Virus record (IMG/VR): IMGVR_UViG_3300023202_000142
Coordinates: 1 to 64,000 of that record
Direction: 5' to 3' (one strand)
Length of the DNA: 64,000 bases
Origin: a virus
Positions within the stretch are counted from its first letter, which is position 1. Each line of letters begins with the position of its first letter. Shown here piece by piece: positions 24,374 through 32,354 of the stretch. The position numbers were made by a program, and so were the translations under genes. Under the pieces are notes generated by a model. It did no database searches. It saw only the letters and a list, made by a program, of their open reading frames with translations, and had not been told where the DNA came from.

Positions 24374-24570
24374 CCCTCCCCCTTGAGCTTGGGGATCGCG
24401 AGTGCTTTCGCCCTTTCGGCGCGAACGATCTCTTTCAGGGCCATCCACTGGTACCGGTCGATTGATCCGTCTCGGCCGGCGGCGTTCTGGTTTCGGTCCA
24501 GGATTTCCTGAAGCTCCTGTACGTCGCCCCCCTCATCGATGATCTTCAGCGCTCTCTCCAGATCGTTCAC
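24370..24570 (-). CDS. small helical protein, 66 aa
   Basis: MNDLERALKIIDEGGDVQEL: two helices and a basic tail. 4-nt overlaps on both sides show it sits in a translated chain of genes. Confidence 0.72.
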   Translation of the reverse strand: MNDLERALKIIDEGGDVQELQEILDRNQNAAGRDGSIDRYQWMALKEIVRAERAKALAIPKLKGEG

Positions 24571-24812
24571 TCTTCCTCCAGTAGTCTTGAGGCCATGGTG
24601 GCAGGGTCGAGATAGTGACCGGTAATGCCGGCCCGGATGCCTCTCAGCCAGTTCTCGTTGCCATCGATCGACTCCGCGGTCTCGGTGATGACGCGAGGTG
24701 ACTCTCCGGCCGCCTTCATTACAACGGCGCCACGGTAGCCGAAGCGATAGAGACTGCGTGTCTCGACGCCTTTACGATGCGCGGCTTGAAGTGTGTCTTC
24801 GGTGTCAGCCAT
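24567..24812 (-). CDS. hypothetical protein, 81 aa
   Basis: MADTEDTLQAAHRKGVETRS; alpha/beta with an acidic LLEEE end. No family recognised. Confidence 0.72.
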   Translation of the reverse strand: MADTEDTLQAAHRKGVETRSLYRFGYRGAVVMKAAGESPRVITETAESIDGNENWLRGIRAGITGHYLDPATMASRLLEEE

Positions 24813-25281
24813 TGGTCTCTTGCTCCACTGCAGGGCAAAGAGGTGGGAACTCGTGCTTGTTATCTGGCGTTCTGACCTGGGAGCCTCCGATGACGCGATC
24901 AGAGAAGACGGCGTTACACGCCGGGCAGTAACTCATCGTCTGAACCCAGGTGTTCGCCTGGTAAACCTTGAGGGGCACCAGTTCATGTTGCTTCCTTTCA
25001 GGCAGGTGTTCGGGAGCACCACCCTGGCACTGCTTCCAGCAGCTCGGGCAGACAGCTTTGCCCCCGATCCATGCCACGGCGTGGCCAGACTCTTGCGAAC
25101 CACATCGCTCGCAGGTGTAGGTGGTCTCGCTGTTCATGAAGTCCATGAAGGCGACCCAGCAACTCTTGCAGAGGTTGCCGCCCACACCACCATGTTCTAG
25201 CGGTTCAGTCGTCGTCGCGCTGAGGTAGTACTGCTCGAAGCCCTCCCAGGCCCCACCACAGCGTATGCATTCCTTACCCAT
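24805..25281 (-). CDS. multi-zinc-ribbon protein, 158 aa
   Basis: Four CxxC modules are visible from MGKECIRCGGAWEG: CIRC, CKSC, CERC with CPSC, and CPAC. That is enough for two to three zinc ribbons in 158 residues. Start at 25281 overlaps the upstream stop by 8 nt. Probably a nucleic-acid or protein adaptor. Confidence 0.76.
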   Translation of the reverse strand: MGKECIRCGGAWEGFEQYYLSATTTEPLEHGGVGGNLCKSCWVAFMDFMNSETTYTCERCGSQESGHAVAWIGGKAVCPSCWKQCQGGAPEHLPERKQHELVPLKVYQANTWVQTMSYCPACNAVFSDRVIGGSQVRTPDNKHEFPPLCPAVEQETNG

Positions 25282-25504
25282 GGAGATCCTCGGCGTCCTG
25301 AACTGAAACGAAGGCCGATGTCGGCCCGGGCTCTCCGGTATAGAAATCGTTCTCCTGCAGGATGATCCAGCGTCCGTCGGGCAGCTCGAACCATTCGAGA
25401 AGGTCGTTGTCGACGCGTTCACTGCGTTGCCGTATCCCTTCGACCTCAAGATCGTACCCGACTCCCTGTAGCCGAATTGGTCGTTCGTCCTCTTTGCTCT
25501 TCAT
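25274..25504 (-). CDS. hypothetical protein, 76 aa
   Basis: MKSKEDERPIRLQGVGYDLE; a single small beta domain with WFELPDGRWIILQENDF. Unassigned. Confidence 0.72.
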   Translation of the reverse strand: MKSKEDERPIRLQGVGYDLEVEGIRQRSERVDNDLLEWFELPDGRWIILQENDFYTGEPGPTSAFVSVQDAEDLHG

Positions 25505-25989
25505 CGGTGCTCCTCATAGATGTTGCGCGCAACGTCGACAGACGGGGTCTTCTCGATGAACGCTTCGGCGACTCGATCGATGTGGGCAATGACAGCCTCA
25601 ACATCGGACTCAGTCGGACACCCGCGGCCGTGATGCGCCGCAACGTGGCTCTCCACTGACTCGATGTAGGCCGACAGCCTTACCCTCCTGGCGCTTCCAA
25701 GACGCGCATGCATGGTTTCGAAGCGAGTCCACCCCCCGGCCTTTGAAGCCCTCCAGCACAGCGACCAGAAACCGTACTGGTTGTTCACTAAAGCGCTGAT
25801 GATCGCTTCGTTGCCGGACCACCCCGCTGTCGAGACTTCCAGGCAGCCATCCTCATACAGCTTCACGAACTGAGGATAGGTCCACAACTCGGCGACGTGC
25901 TTGAGCAGGCCCCACTGACCCACGACTGTTGTGCAGTCCCAGACGCGGATCTCGTCGAGCTGCTCCTCTGTTGGGTAGCCCTCGCTCAT
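25501..25989 (-). CDS. conserved phage-type protein, 162 aa
   Basis: MSEGYPTEEQLDEIRVWDCT and STAGWSGNEAIISALVNNQY are signatures I recall from a protein present in many actinophages, function unknown. Helical C-terminus. Confidence 0.78.
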   Translation of the reverse strand: MSEGYPTEEQLDEIRVWDCTTVVGQWGLLKHVAELWTYPQFVKLYEDGCLEVSTAGWSGNEAIISALVNNQYGFWSLCWRASKAGGWTRFETMHARLGSARRVRLSAYIESVESHVAAHHGRGCPTESDVEAVIAHIDRVAEAFIEKTPSVDVARNIYEEHR

Positions 25990-26420
25990 CCCTTGGGCTC
26001 CTGCGATGCCTCGGATGCCGCCGTGATCGCCTCGGCAAGCCCGTCCATCGACTCGACCGTGGCCTTTCCGATATTCTGTGAGGTGTACGCGACGACCTGG
26101 ACGCCATCCTTCACGTTGTCGATCTCCAGGTAGGCACTGTCATCGTCGATCGACATCGCCCTCACGATCGCCTCGAACACGAGACGACCGGGCGCAGTCG
26201 TAATCCGCTTGAACTCGATGTGCGCGGCAACGATCAGAACACCGAACGTCCAGGTGCCACATGTCTCCCCGGAGCGCATTGCCCCCAGGGCGTCGTCGAG
26301 GCAGCAGAAAACACCGTTGTCCAGGATCTGGACCAGTTCATTGAACTGCGACTCGTCCATGGTCTCCCGCCACGGTGCGACGTCATAACGGCTGGCGATT
26401 TCTCGTTGAATGTCGTCCAT
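25986..26420 (-). CDS. hypothetical protein, 144 aa
   Basis: Starts MDDIQREIASRYDVAPWRET. Acidic alpha/beta with a hydrophobic strand (GVLIVAAHIEF) and a helical end. The stop lies 4 nt into the next gene. Confidence 0.75.
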   Translation of the reverse strand: MDDIQREIASRYDVAPWRETMDESQFNELVQILDNGVFCCLDDALGAMRSGETCGTWTFGVLIVAAHIEFKRITTAPGRLVFEAIVRAMSIDDDSAYLEIDNVKDGVQVVAYTSQNIGKATVESMDGLAEAITAASEASQEPKG

Positions 26421-26421
26421 G

Positions 26422-26709
26422 TCACTCTTCCTCGTGCCTGAAGCGTTCGGGGTAAATCCTGCGCTGGCGCTGCGTCTCCAGTTCGATGTCGTACGGATGC
26501 ATCTCGGGCTGCGGTCTGGGGTGACAGCGCTTCCAGAATCGCTTGAGCGCATTGTAGACCTGGGGTTCCACGAAGATCGTGTTGTCTCCGGCAGTCAGTT
26601 CGACCTGGTAGCCGTCGAAGCGCGCATAGACCCCGTCACCGAGGTACTCGGCTTGGACGTCCTCAGCGGCTTTCTCGTCAGTATCCGGGGGCGTCATCGC
26701 CAGCTCCAT
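26422..26709 (-). CDS. conserved phage-type small protein, 95 aa
   Basis: YLGDGVYARFDGYQVELTAG followed by NTIFVEPQVYNALKRFWKR matches a compact strand-helix domain common in phage genomes and of unknown role. Starts at 26709 or at MTPPDTDEK (26697). Confidence 0.78.
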   Translation of the reverse strand: MELAMTPPDTDEKAAEDVQAEYLGDGVYARFDGYQVELTAGDNTIFVEPQVYNALKRFWKRCHPRPQPEMHPYDIELETQRQRRIYPERFRHEEE

Positions 26710-26953
26710 TTCCGGGATTGCAGTACAGCGGTGCGACGACCTGGATGCGCACCTTCACGGGCACGATCTTGAGGCCGGGCGACCGGGTGTCGTATTCGCC
26801 ATCCTCGACGGTCGACGATCCATCGAGACCCCAGGGCTTGTAGTGCAAGGGGCCCGGCTGTCGATTCGGCGTGTGCGGGACGAAGAACCCCTCGTTGTAC
26901 TCATCGAATCGGATCGGGTGAGGTAGTAGCATCTGGTATGCAACTTCGGTCAT
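26678..26953 (-). CDS. hypothetical protein, 91 aa
   Basis: MTEVAYQMLLPHPIRFDEYN begins behind AGAGGAGAAC. Beta-rich with many prolines; no motif. Overlaps the next gene by about 30 nt. Confidence 0.74.
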   Translation of the reverse strand: MTEVAYQMLLPHPIRFDEYNEGFFVPHTPNRQPGPLHYKPWGLDGSSTVEDGEYDTRSPGLKIVPVKVRIQVVAPLYCNPGNGAGDDAPGY

Positions 26954-27078
26954 TGCTGTTCTCCTCTCAGTCGGTCCCTGAGCCGTTCGACTCCGTGAAC
27001 CAACCGGATGTACCGAACCGTCATAACGATGCCGTACCAGGTTGCTATGATAGCCCAGGCGAAAGTGTAGTCATTCAT
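26950..27078 (-). CDS. small single-pass membrane protein, 42 aa
   Basis: MNDYTFAWAIIATWYGIVMT forms one transmembrane helix, followed by a basic cytoplasmic tail (RYIRLVHGVERLRDRLRG). GAGGAAGTC precedes the ATG, and both ends overlap neighbours by 4 nt. Role unknown. Confidence 0.7.
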   Translation of the reverse strand: MNDYTFAWAIIATWYGIVMTVRYIRLVHGVERLRDRLRGEQQ

Positions 27079-27425
27079 GACTTCCTCAGCGGGTTGTGTC
27101 GTGTGTACTCGATTCGTGTCTTGCATCCGTCCTGCTTCAGCAGCGCGTAGGTGTGCTTGGAGCTACGGACACTGAGGCGTCTGGGATGGCTCAGAACAAC
27201 AGTGTCTTCGCGCGACCCGAGCTTTCGCCACCCGGATCTTTTGAGCCTGGTGACATGCCACTGCACGGGGTTGTCGCAGACGTAGACACGCCAGCCGCAG
27301 TGCTCGCAGGTCTTTCGGATCTGCTTCGAGGATCCGTGCATGCCGCAGCAGGGGCATCGGTAGTGAAGCATGCCATCTCGACGGACCAGGGTGCCCGAGA
27401 AGTTCTCGTAGTGCAGTTCAGTCAT
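27075..27425 (-). CDS. zinc-ribbon protein, 116 aa
   Basis: YRCPCCGMHG and CEHCGWRVYVC give a four-cysteine ribbon at residues 23-50, followed by a basic strand-rich half (SHPRRLSVRSSKHTYAL). Likely nucleic-acid binding by composition only. Confidence 0.76.
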   Translation of the reverse strand: MTELHYENFSGTLVRRDGMLHYRCPCCGMHGSSKQIRKTCEHCGWRVYVCDNPVQWHVTRLKRSGWRKLGSREDTVVLSHPRRLSVRSSKHTYALLKQDGCKTRIEYTRHNPLRKS

Positions 27426-27736
27426 TTCGCACCCGGGTGCAGAGCTTCGAGTCTTGCGCAGGATTCACAGTAGGGGTCGTCGTCGGGGTGTTCAGTCAAG
27501 GGTCCACCGCAATCCGAACAGACCTCGGTGTTCCCGAAGAGCATCGCGCGGTGTCGGGCGTCCATCCCTGTAACCGGAGCGTGTGCCGCATCGCGATCGA
27601 TGCAACGCTCACAGAGCGCATCGACGCCGGGCTCGCCGCAGAAGCGGGCGCACTGGTCGCACAGCGGCATTCCGCAGTCCTCGCATTCGGCCTCAGCGGT
27701 GTCCGAGCACTGGATGCACCAGTCTTGTCTCATCAC
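27422..27736 (-). CDS. cysteine-rich B-box-like protein, 104 aa
   Basis: Cysteine/His pairs run the full length (CIQC, CEDCG, CDQC, CERC, CSDCG, CESC), predicting at least three zinc sites; the first two resemble a B-box or ZZ order. The last codons encode the palindrome GCACCCGGGTGC (27429-27440). Confidence 0.76.
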   Translation of the reverse strand: MMRQDWCIQCSDTAEAECEDCGMPLCDQCARFCGEPGVDALCERCIDRDAAHAPVTGMDARHRAMLFGNTEVCSDCGGPLTEHPDDDPYCESCARLEALHPGAK

Positions 27737-27963
27737 CAGGTCACCTTGTCTGTGGCCTGCTTCAGATACGTCAGCCGGTCCTCCTCAGACGGCGCGGCAG
27801 CGATGAACGCTTTCATGAGCAACTCGACGTAGACATAGTCTCCGAAAAGTGCGTCGACGTAGCTGTCCATGATCTCGGGGTCGTCGCCCTGCTCAATGAC
27901 CGCCTCGACAAGGTCGTTGACGGCCTTGACGCAGCTATCTTTGGTTTCCTGGCTTGCCATCAT
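27733..27963 (-). CDS. small helical protein, 76 aa
   Basis: MMASQETKDSCVKAVNDLVE; acidic helices with no motif. Overlaps neighbours by 1-4 nt. Confidence 0.72.
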   Translation of the reverse strand: MMASQETKDSCVKAVNDLVEAVIEQGDDPEIMDSYVDALFGDYVYVELLMKAFIAAAPSEEDRLTYLKQATDKVTW

Positions 27964-28490
27964 CAGTCCTTTGCTTCAGTGGTTGTGAGTTTGTCCCAGT
28001 CGACAGGGCTGACCTCGTCGGTCGTGATGATATCCGCTTGCATGATTCTGGCGGAGACCTCACCGACGACCGAGGCACGCTCTCTGTCTGTCAGCGCATC
28101 GGTTGCAATTTGCAGTTCCTGTGCGGCGACGTGCGATGACACGGCGGCCTCGATGTAGCGCTCGATGCGGATGTTGATGCAGTCCCCGCAGACCTCCCGC
28201 AGTTTGTCGCGGTACTGGACCAGGAGGTCGGGGTCGTTGATCGGGAAGGGCTCGTCGGCGTAGTCCTCGATCTCGTAGAGCTTCTCTTCGGCGTAGTTCA
28301 GCGCATCCGCGGCTTTGAGCGGCCAGAGTTCGGTATGCGCGTTGTACCACAGCGTATCTGCCCAGCCGGGCGTCCTGAGTTCGGAATCGGTGACGAGTAT
28401 GACCGCGTAGTCGGCCGCGGACATGTCGTCCCAGACCTGGATTTCGCCATCAGGCCACTCGAATGTCGCGTTGTTGTCGTTCACATCCAT
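27963..28490 (-). CDS. hypothetical acidic protein, 175 aa
   Basis: A strand-rich N-terminus (MDVNDNNATFEWPDGEIQVW) precedes a long acidic helical region with VCGDCINIRIERYIE. No domain recognised. Confidence 0.76.
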   Translation of the reverse strand: MDVNDNNATFEWPDGEIQVWDDMSAADYAVILVTDSELRTPGWADTLWYNAHTELWPLKAADALNYAEEKLYEIEDYADEPFPINDPDLLVQYRDKLREVCGDCINIRIERYIEAAVSSHVAAQELQIATDALTDRERASVVGEVSARIMQADIITTDEVSPVDWDKLTTTEAKD

Positions 28491-28999
28491 TCTCCGAAGA
28501 GGTAGAGACGAATCTTGCCCAGGAAGTGGGGGTGTACGGCGAGACCGACGTCGTGGAAGATCTGTTCCAGCTCGTCATGGGTCCAGTCGGCGTCATCTGC
28601 CTCGTCGTAGCCGCCGTAGTAGAAATCACGTCCGATGTAGAGTGCCTCGTCGTTCCCGGAGGGGTCCTGGCGCCAGATCAACTCGATGCCCTCGATGTCG
28701 AGCCGGGCCTCGTCAACCAGTGCGCCGGGGCTCTGTCCGCAGCTCTCCCAGTCTGCATCAGTGAACGGTCGGCCTCTGCGGTCCGTGAGAGGCACGGGGA
28801 GACGTTTGCTGAGAACGCTATACGTCACGGGCGCAGGGCGACCTCTACCGCATCTGGGGCAGAACTGGACGGTCTCATCATCGAACTCGTCGCGGTGTTC
28901 GCAGAAGTAGTGGTCGGGAACCCTGGACTCAGTGGTCCAGAACTCTTCGATGGGGATCTGGATGCCAATCAAGCCGTGGATGTAGAGATGGTGGCCCAT
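28481..28999 (-). CDS. hypothetical protein with FCPRCG knuckle, 172 aa
   Basis: MGHHLYIHGLIGIQIPIEEF; a zinc knuckle composed of FCEHRD and FCPRCGRG at about 32-53, then an acidic alpha/beta region ending KIRLYLFGEWM. Unassigned. Confidence 0.76.
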   Translation of the reverse strand: MGHHLYIHGLIGIQIPIEEFWTTESRVPDHYFCEHRDEFDDETVQFCPRCGRGRPAPVTYSVLSKRLPVPLTDRRGRPFTDADWESCGQSPGALVDEARLDIEGIELIWRQDPSGNDEALYIGRDFYYGGYDEADDADWTHDELEQIFHDVGLAVHPHFLGKIRLYLFGEWM

Positions 29000-29001
29000 T
29001 G

Positions 29002-29205
29002 TCAGTTCTCGTCCGGCGTCTCGCGTTTCCGCAGTGTCCCGTCAGCTTCGACGACCATGGCACCCTCCCAGGCATCAGCAGCACACTCGTCGCTGCAAAA
29101 CACCGGGAACCCTGGTGGGGTGTTGTCGTAGTGCGCTTCGGCCAACGCGCAGCCGCAGCCGCCACAGAGTTGTCCCTGCGTTACCATTTCAGAGATGTCT
29201 CCCAT
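29002..29205 (-). CDS. small zinc protein, 67-68 aa
   Basis: CGGCGCALAE and FCSDECAADA form a TRASH-like Cys4 site. Starts MMGDISEMVTQG. The 60 nt upstream to 29265 carry nothing I can identify. Confidence 0.74.
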   Translation of the reverse strand: MGDISEMVTQGQLCGGCGCALAEAHYDNTPPGFPVFCSDECAADAWEGAMVVEADGTLRKRETPDEN

Positions 29206-29265
29206 CATGATCTCCTGTTCGTTGTGTCGCCAAGGGGGACTACAGGGGGATGTTGATCGCGATTT

Positions 29266-29484
29266 TCAGCCATTTCTGGACCTCCGCTTGCTCAGATACG
29301 GGTGGATGTCGCGGACCTTGCCGGACATGATGGCGTCTCGGTCGTCCAGGGTGAGACGGTAGCCGGGGCAGAAAGTGAGCAATTCACCTTCGGCGCAGCC
29401 ACAACGACGGCAGTACCGGCAACCCGCGCAGATGAAGCAGCGGCCACAATCGGTATCACAGGTCTCGAAGACATGAGCGGTCAT
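29266..29484 (-). CDS. very cysteine-rich small protein, 72 aa
   Basis: MTAHVFETCDTDCGRCFICA contains part of a run of ten cysteines within about 40 residues (CRYCRRCGC and more), enough for two metal sites. ATG at 29484 overlaps the preceding stop (ATGA) with GAGGTC upstream. Confidence 0.72.
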   Translation of the reverse strand: MTAHVFETCDTDCGRCFICAGCRYCRRCGCAEGELLTFCPGYRLTLDDRDAIMSGKVRDIHPYLSKRRSRNG

Positions 29485-29585
29485 GCAGACCTCGGCTCGG
29501 ATGCGGCGACACTTTGGGCCCACAGCTCCCTGATGCCCTCACAGACGGCTTCGAGATCTGCGGCTTCACCGTCCGACCCCACCAT
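29481..29585 (-). CDS. tiny protein, 34 aa
   Basis: MVGSDGEAADLEAVCEGIRE fills an otherwise empty 82-nt gap. It starts inside the end of the upstream gene, and its stop makes a 4-nt ATGA overlap with the next start. That arrangement supports it as real despite a weak ribosome site. Confidence 0.5.
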   Translation of the reverse strand: MVGSDGEAADLEAVCEGIRELWAQSVAASEPRSA

Positions 29586-29955
29586 GCCTGTACCGCCACT
29601 GACGGTCTTCAGTGGGCGGCTGAACGATAGCCTCGAAGAGATGTCCGCGGTCGAGAAACCAGCCATTGACTTTGCGGCGATACTTCGCATTCACCCCAAG
29701 GGACTCGGCGAGGTACGCGGTGACGTCCTCGACAGACCACTGGCCCACATGGGGGTAATCGGCGGCTTCAACCATTTCGAACCGCCACAGCGACTGAGAC
29801 GCCCGGTGTACCTCACCGTCGATGAAGACATAGATGGAAGCCGAATGGGTCGATCTCTCAGCGACCTCATAGACCTCACCGACCTCCAGCTTAGAGTTGT
29901 GGTGCGGGCTGACGTAGCGAACCAGGTCTCCAGGTTTGAAATTACGACGGCTCAT
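29566..29955 (-). CDS. hypothetical protein, 129 aa
   Basis: MSRRNFKPGDLVRYVSPHHN starts a small beta-barrel-like N-terminus (KLEVGEVYEVAER), with a helical middle and a basic end. Function unknown. Confidence 0.74.
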   Translation of the reverse strand: MSRRNFKPGDLVRYVSPHHNSKLEVGEVYEVAERSTHSASIYVFIDGEVHRASQSLWRFEMVEAADYPHVGQWSVEDVTAYLAESLGVNAKYRRKVNGWFLDRGHLFEAIVQPPTEDRQWRYRHGGVGR

Positions 29956-30214
29956 CAGACTCCTCGCGGCGTTCGGTGGGGTAGCCGTTCTGCAACGGCC
30001 TGAGATCGATGTAGCCGGACTCCAGCGCCTTGCCGAACCAGGTGGCGATGACCTCAGACTCGATATCCGGGTTGATTTCGATGCGGACGTAGTTGTCGTC
30101 AAAGGGCAGTCGCAGCAGGAACCGACGGCCGCTTCGGTCATGTGAAACCGACTCGGCCATGACAAGTTCGGCGCCCTCGTTGGGATAGTCGTTGTAGTAG
30201 CAGACACGGATCAT
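29942..30214 (-). CDS. hypothetical protein, 90 aa
   Basis: MIRVCYYNDYPNEGAELVMA; strand-rich, with RRFLLRLPFDDNYVRIEI. Acidic tail. No motif. Confidence 0.73.
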   Translation of the reverse strand: MIRVCYYNDYPNEGAELVMAESVSHDRSGRRFLLRLPFDDNYVRIEINPDIESEVIATWFGKALESGYIDLRPLQNGYPTERREESDEPS

Positions 30215-30579
30215 GATGGCTCCTGGAGGACCGTGATACGCATACGGGGCGGCGCATCATTGAGTTCGACGGTGTAGAACCTCTCAGACGCGTTATGCAG
30301 CGTTCGGATCCCGGCAAGCATGTAGTCGACACCCCTGAGCTTCAAAGCCCTCCTGGCAGCGCTGTGCTTGTCGGTGGCTGTGATCCACATCGTGCGGGTG
30401 ACCTCCCCGGAGTAGTTGTCGAGAAACTCGACGTTGTAGCGACGCTTCTCGGGTTCGGAGGGACAGCCCCAGCCAGGGATGTGGTGGGCAGACATCGGCT
30501 TACCACAGAACGCGCAGGGCGTAGCTGTCGTCGCAGCCTTGGGGTCGTCGCAACTCGGCATGTAGGTACGGTCATTCAT
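30211..30579 (-). CDS. zinc-finger protein related to the 11548 gene, 122 aa
   Basis: TPCAFCGKPMSAHHIPGWGC near the N-terminus matches the module in the 93-aa protein at 11548; the rest is a separate alpha/beta domain (RRYNVEFLDNYSG). Suggests duplication of the zinc module within this arm. Confidence 0.75.
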   Translation of the reverse strand: MNDRTYMPSCDDPKAATTATPCAFCGKPMSAHHIPGWGCPSEPEKRRYNVEFLDNYSGEVTRTMWITATDKHSAARRALKLRGVDYMLAGIRTLHNASERFYTVELNDAPPRMRITVLQEPS

Positions 30580-30986
30580 CGCACCCTCCTGCTGAGGATG
30601 ACCTCATCAACACGGACCTCGCCGGTATTCGTGTTCCGCGCCCGGATGGTGTCACCAACACAGGGCTCGTGGGCGTACAGGGAGTCCTCGGTGTGGATGT
30701 AGTCGTTGAGTACGGCGCAGTAGTCACGGAACGCCAACACCGCGGAGTCGAAGCGCGGCAAGGAACCCGAAGCACGACGCACGCCGACGTACTCGTCACC
30801 ACGAAGCACTTCGAGCACCCACGCCTCTCGGTTCATGCGGGCATGCCTGCGGTTCTCAGCGGCCTCGTAAGCCAGTCTGTAGGCACGGGGCCTGCTGGTG
30901 TCACAGACCAACCTCTCGGTCTTCTCAGACAGCCCTGCGACGTCCACAGCGTGATCTCTACGAGCTACGGCCTCTGCATCTCTCAT
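30576..30986 (-). CDS. hypothetical protein, first gene of the longest left-arm unit, 136 aa
   Basis: MRDAEAVARRDHAVDVAGLS starts behind GAAGAGGAGGTAGCG below promoter P9. Basic, Arg-rich helices; DTIRARNTNTGEVRVDEVI near the end looks like a small SH3-like barrel. No named family. Confidence 0.78.
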   Translation of the reverse strand: MRDAEAVARRDHAVDVAGLSEKTERLVCDTSRPRAYRLAYEAAENRRHARMNREAWVLEVLRGDEYVGVRRASGSLPRFDSAVLAFRDYCAVLNDYIHTEDSLYAHEPCVGDTIRARNTNTGEVRVDEVILSRRVR

Positions 30987-31047
30987 CGCTACCTCCTCTT
31001 CAGTACGGGGCACACACAGAACTAGTGCACGCATTGCACACTGTCAA
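30987..31047 (-). promoter_or_regulatory. promoter P9, head of the longest left-arm operon
   Basis: Leftward TTGACA (31042-31047), exactly 17 nt, TAGTTC (31019-31024). The spacer contains GTGCAC and GTGCAA half-sites. It is nearly identical in layout to P15 in the right arm. It should drive about 30 genes down to 20,262. Confidence 0.75.
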
Positions 31048-31388
31048 CCACCTTCTCACCCACTGGTACAGAAAGCTGTACACGCTCTCCAATGCATTGG
31101 CGGAAAACACGGAGAAAGCGCTAGTAGATGTTCGTAGACCCAGAGAGGAACCGACGCGGGCTAGCAACTACAGGGAGCCAGTGGGGGGCCATAGGGGATA
31201 CACAGGATACCTGGGGCCACAGGGGGCTGTAGGGGCCACCTCAGAGCGTGTTCACCGCTGGGAGGGAGAAGGGTGGGGATGGGGGGACCAACGGGTCGGC
31301 ACGGGCGCAGGACGTAAATGCACGAGCCGCCGAAGCGCAGACCGAGGCGAACCCTGGGGTTCCAGGCCCTCGGCCCCGAAGGCTGGGC

Positions 31389-31654
31389 TCAAACTCCCCA
31401 TTGGTCGCTCAGGCGCTTGACGCAAGCAGCGCAGACCACCGCACGCCACCCAGGACCTCAAACTCCCCATGCCTGGGGTCCGGGCTTGACATCCGTCGCG
31501 CGAAGGCGTCCTTCAGGAGCCCAGGCGTCACAGCCCGGGCGCGCTGTGACAGATGAGCGCGTTTGTGCAGGTATTCCGGGAGGTTGTCAAGACGCGCGAG
31601 GTACTTATGGGGAGTTTGAAGACCGGGGCACCGAACCACGAATGGGGGGTTTGA
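31389..31654. repeat. four copies of TCAAACTCCCCAT, two direct and two inverted
   Basis: Exact copies at 31389-31401 and 31458-31470, an exact inverted copy at 31607-31619, and an inverted copy with one mismatch at 31642-31654. The spacing (69 nt, then 36 nt) and symmetry suggest iterons of an origin or binding sites of a master regulator. Confidence 0.75.
31527..31550. other. inverted repeat GTCACAGC / GCTGTGAC
   Basis: Perfect 8-bp arms with an 8-nt GC-rich centre, lying between the direct and inverted pairs of the 13-mer. Could be a protein site or a hairpin. Confidence 0.55.
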
Positions 31655-31854
31655 ACCCCCGGGTCGCCCGGCCCCCAGGCCCTCGCTCGCAATGGTGCGC
31701 TGAGTCCAATCGGCGCTCCGTCCCGCGTATGGTTTTACCTCGGCCTTGGACGGTTGGTCACGTCTCCAAATTTTTCTAAACCACAAATCGTTGGCAGGCC
31801 CATGGCGGAACCTGGGTTCGTCCGGGGGGTCATGGGGGCAACGCTTTTCGTCTC

Positions 31855-31889
31855 TTGCGCGGTCACCTCCCGGTGTGTAATGTGTGCAC
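31855..31889 (+). promoter_or_regulatory. promoter P10 for the first right-arm operon
   Basis: TTGCGC, 17 nt, TAATGT, with GTGCAC immediately after the -10. The first gene starts at 31938 behind TGGAGAGCG. Confidence 0.65.
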
Positions 31890-31937
31890 ACTCCTGCACA
31901 GAAATGGGTAGGGGGTTCCTTACTACTGGAGAGCGAG

Positions 31938-32354
31938 ATGAGCGAGACAGAGAACACGATTCGAGAACTGAAGATGGCTGGTGCGGCGACCCAGGAGGAC
32001 CTCACGGCGATGGTGGGGTCCGTGGAGGCCCTGAACGCCGAGACGGGCCATGAGTGGTTCTGTCTTGGCCCGGGAGTCTTCGCGATGCCCCTGAACTACA
32101 GGGGCCCCGTTGTCACGGCGATGGCAGGGGACGGAGATGTCCGCGCCGAGGACGTCGTGCAGATCGAGCCTGAGTTCTCGGTGGTGATTCGGGAGGACGA
32201 TGACGGCACCGGGTGGCACTCCCTGTTGATCATCGGTGGGTCCGACTATGGCGTCGGGTGCTCCGAAAGCATCATCGAGGCTGCGGAGGTCGGTCTGGCG
32301 CTGCTGTCCGAGGTGGCTTCGAGTGCCGCGGCTGCGTTGGGCGGAGCTGAGTAA
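31938..32354 (+). CDS. hypothetical acidic protein, 138 aa
   Basis: MSETENTIRELKMAGAATQE starts behind CTGGAGAGCGAG. Alpha/beta with FSVVIREDDDGTGWHSLLII and an Ala-rich end. First gene of the right arm; stop and next start share TAATG. Confidence 0.78.
   Translation: MSETENTIRELKMAGAATQEDLTAMVGSVEALNAETGHEWFCLGPGVFAMPLNYRGPVVTAMAGDGDVRAEDVVQIEPEFSVVIREDDDGTGWHSLLIIGGSDYGVGCSESIIEAAEVGLALLSEVASSAAAALGGAE

Larger units (their letters stand above)
31048..31854. other. gene-free divergent control region, possible origin
   Basis: About 800 bp between the two arms without a convincing gene; the open frames here lack ribosome sites and have skewed composition. It holds four copies of a 13-mer, a perfect 8-bp inverted repeat, GGGG-rich tracts and several TTGACA-like hexamers (31418, 31487, and one on the minus strand near 31585). 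Confidence 0.6.

Noticed and set aside
31025-31779. Several open frames in the divergence region
   Set aside because: No ribosome sites, highly skewed Pro/Arg/Gly composition, and mutual overlap in several frames; typical of GC-rich noncoding DNA.
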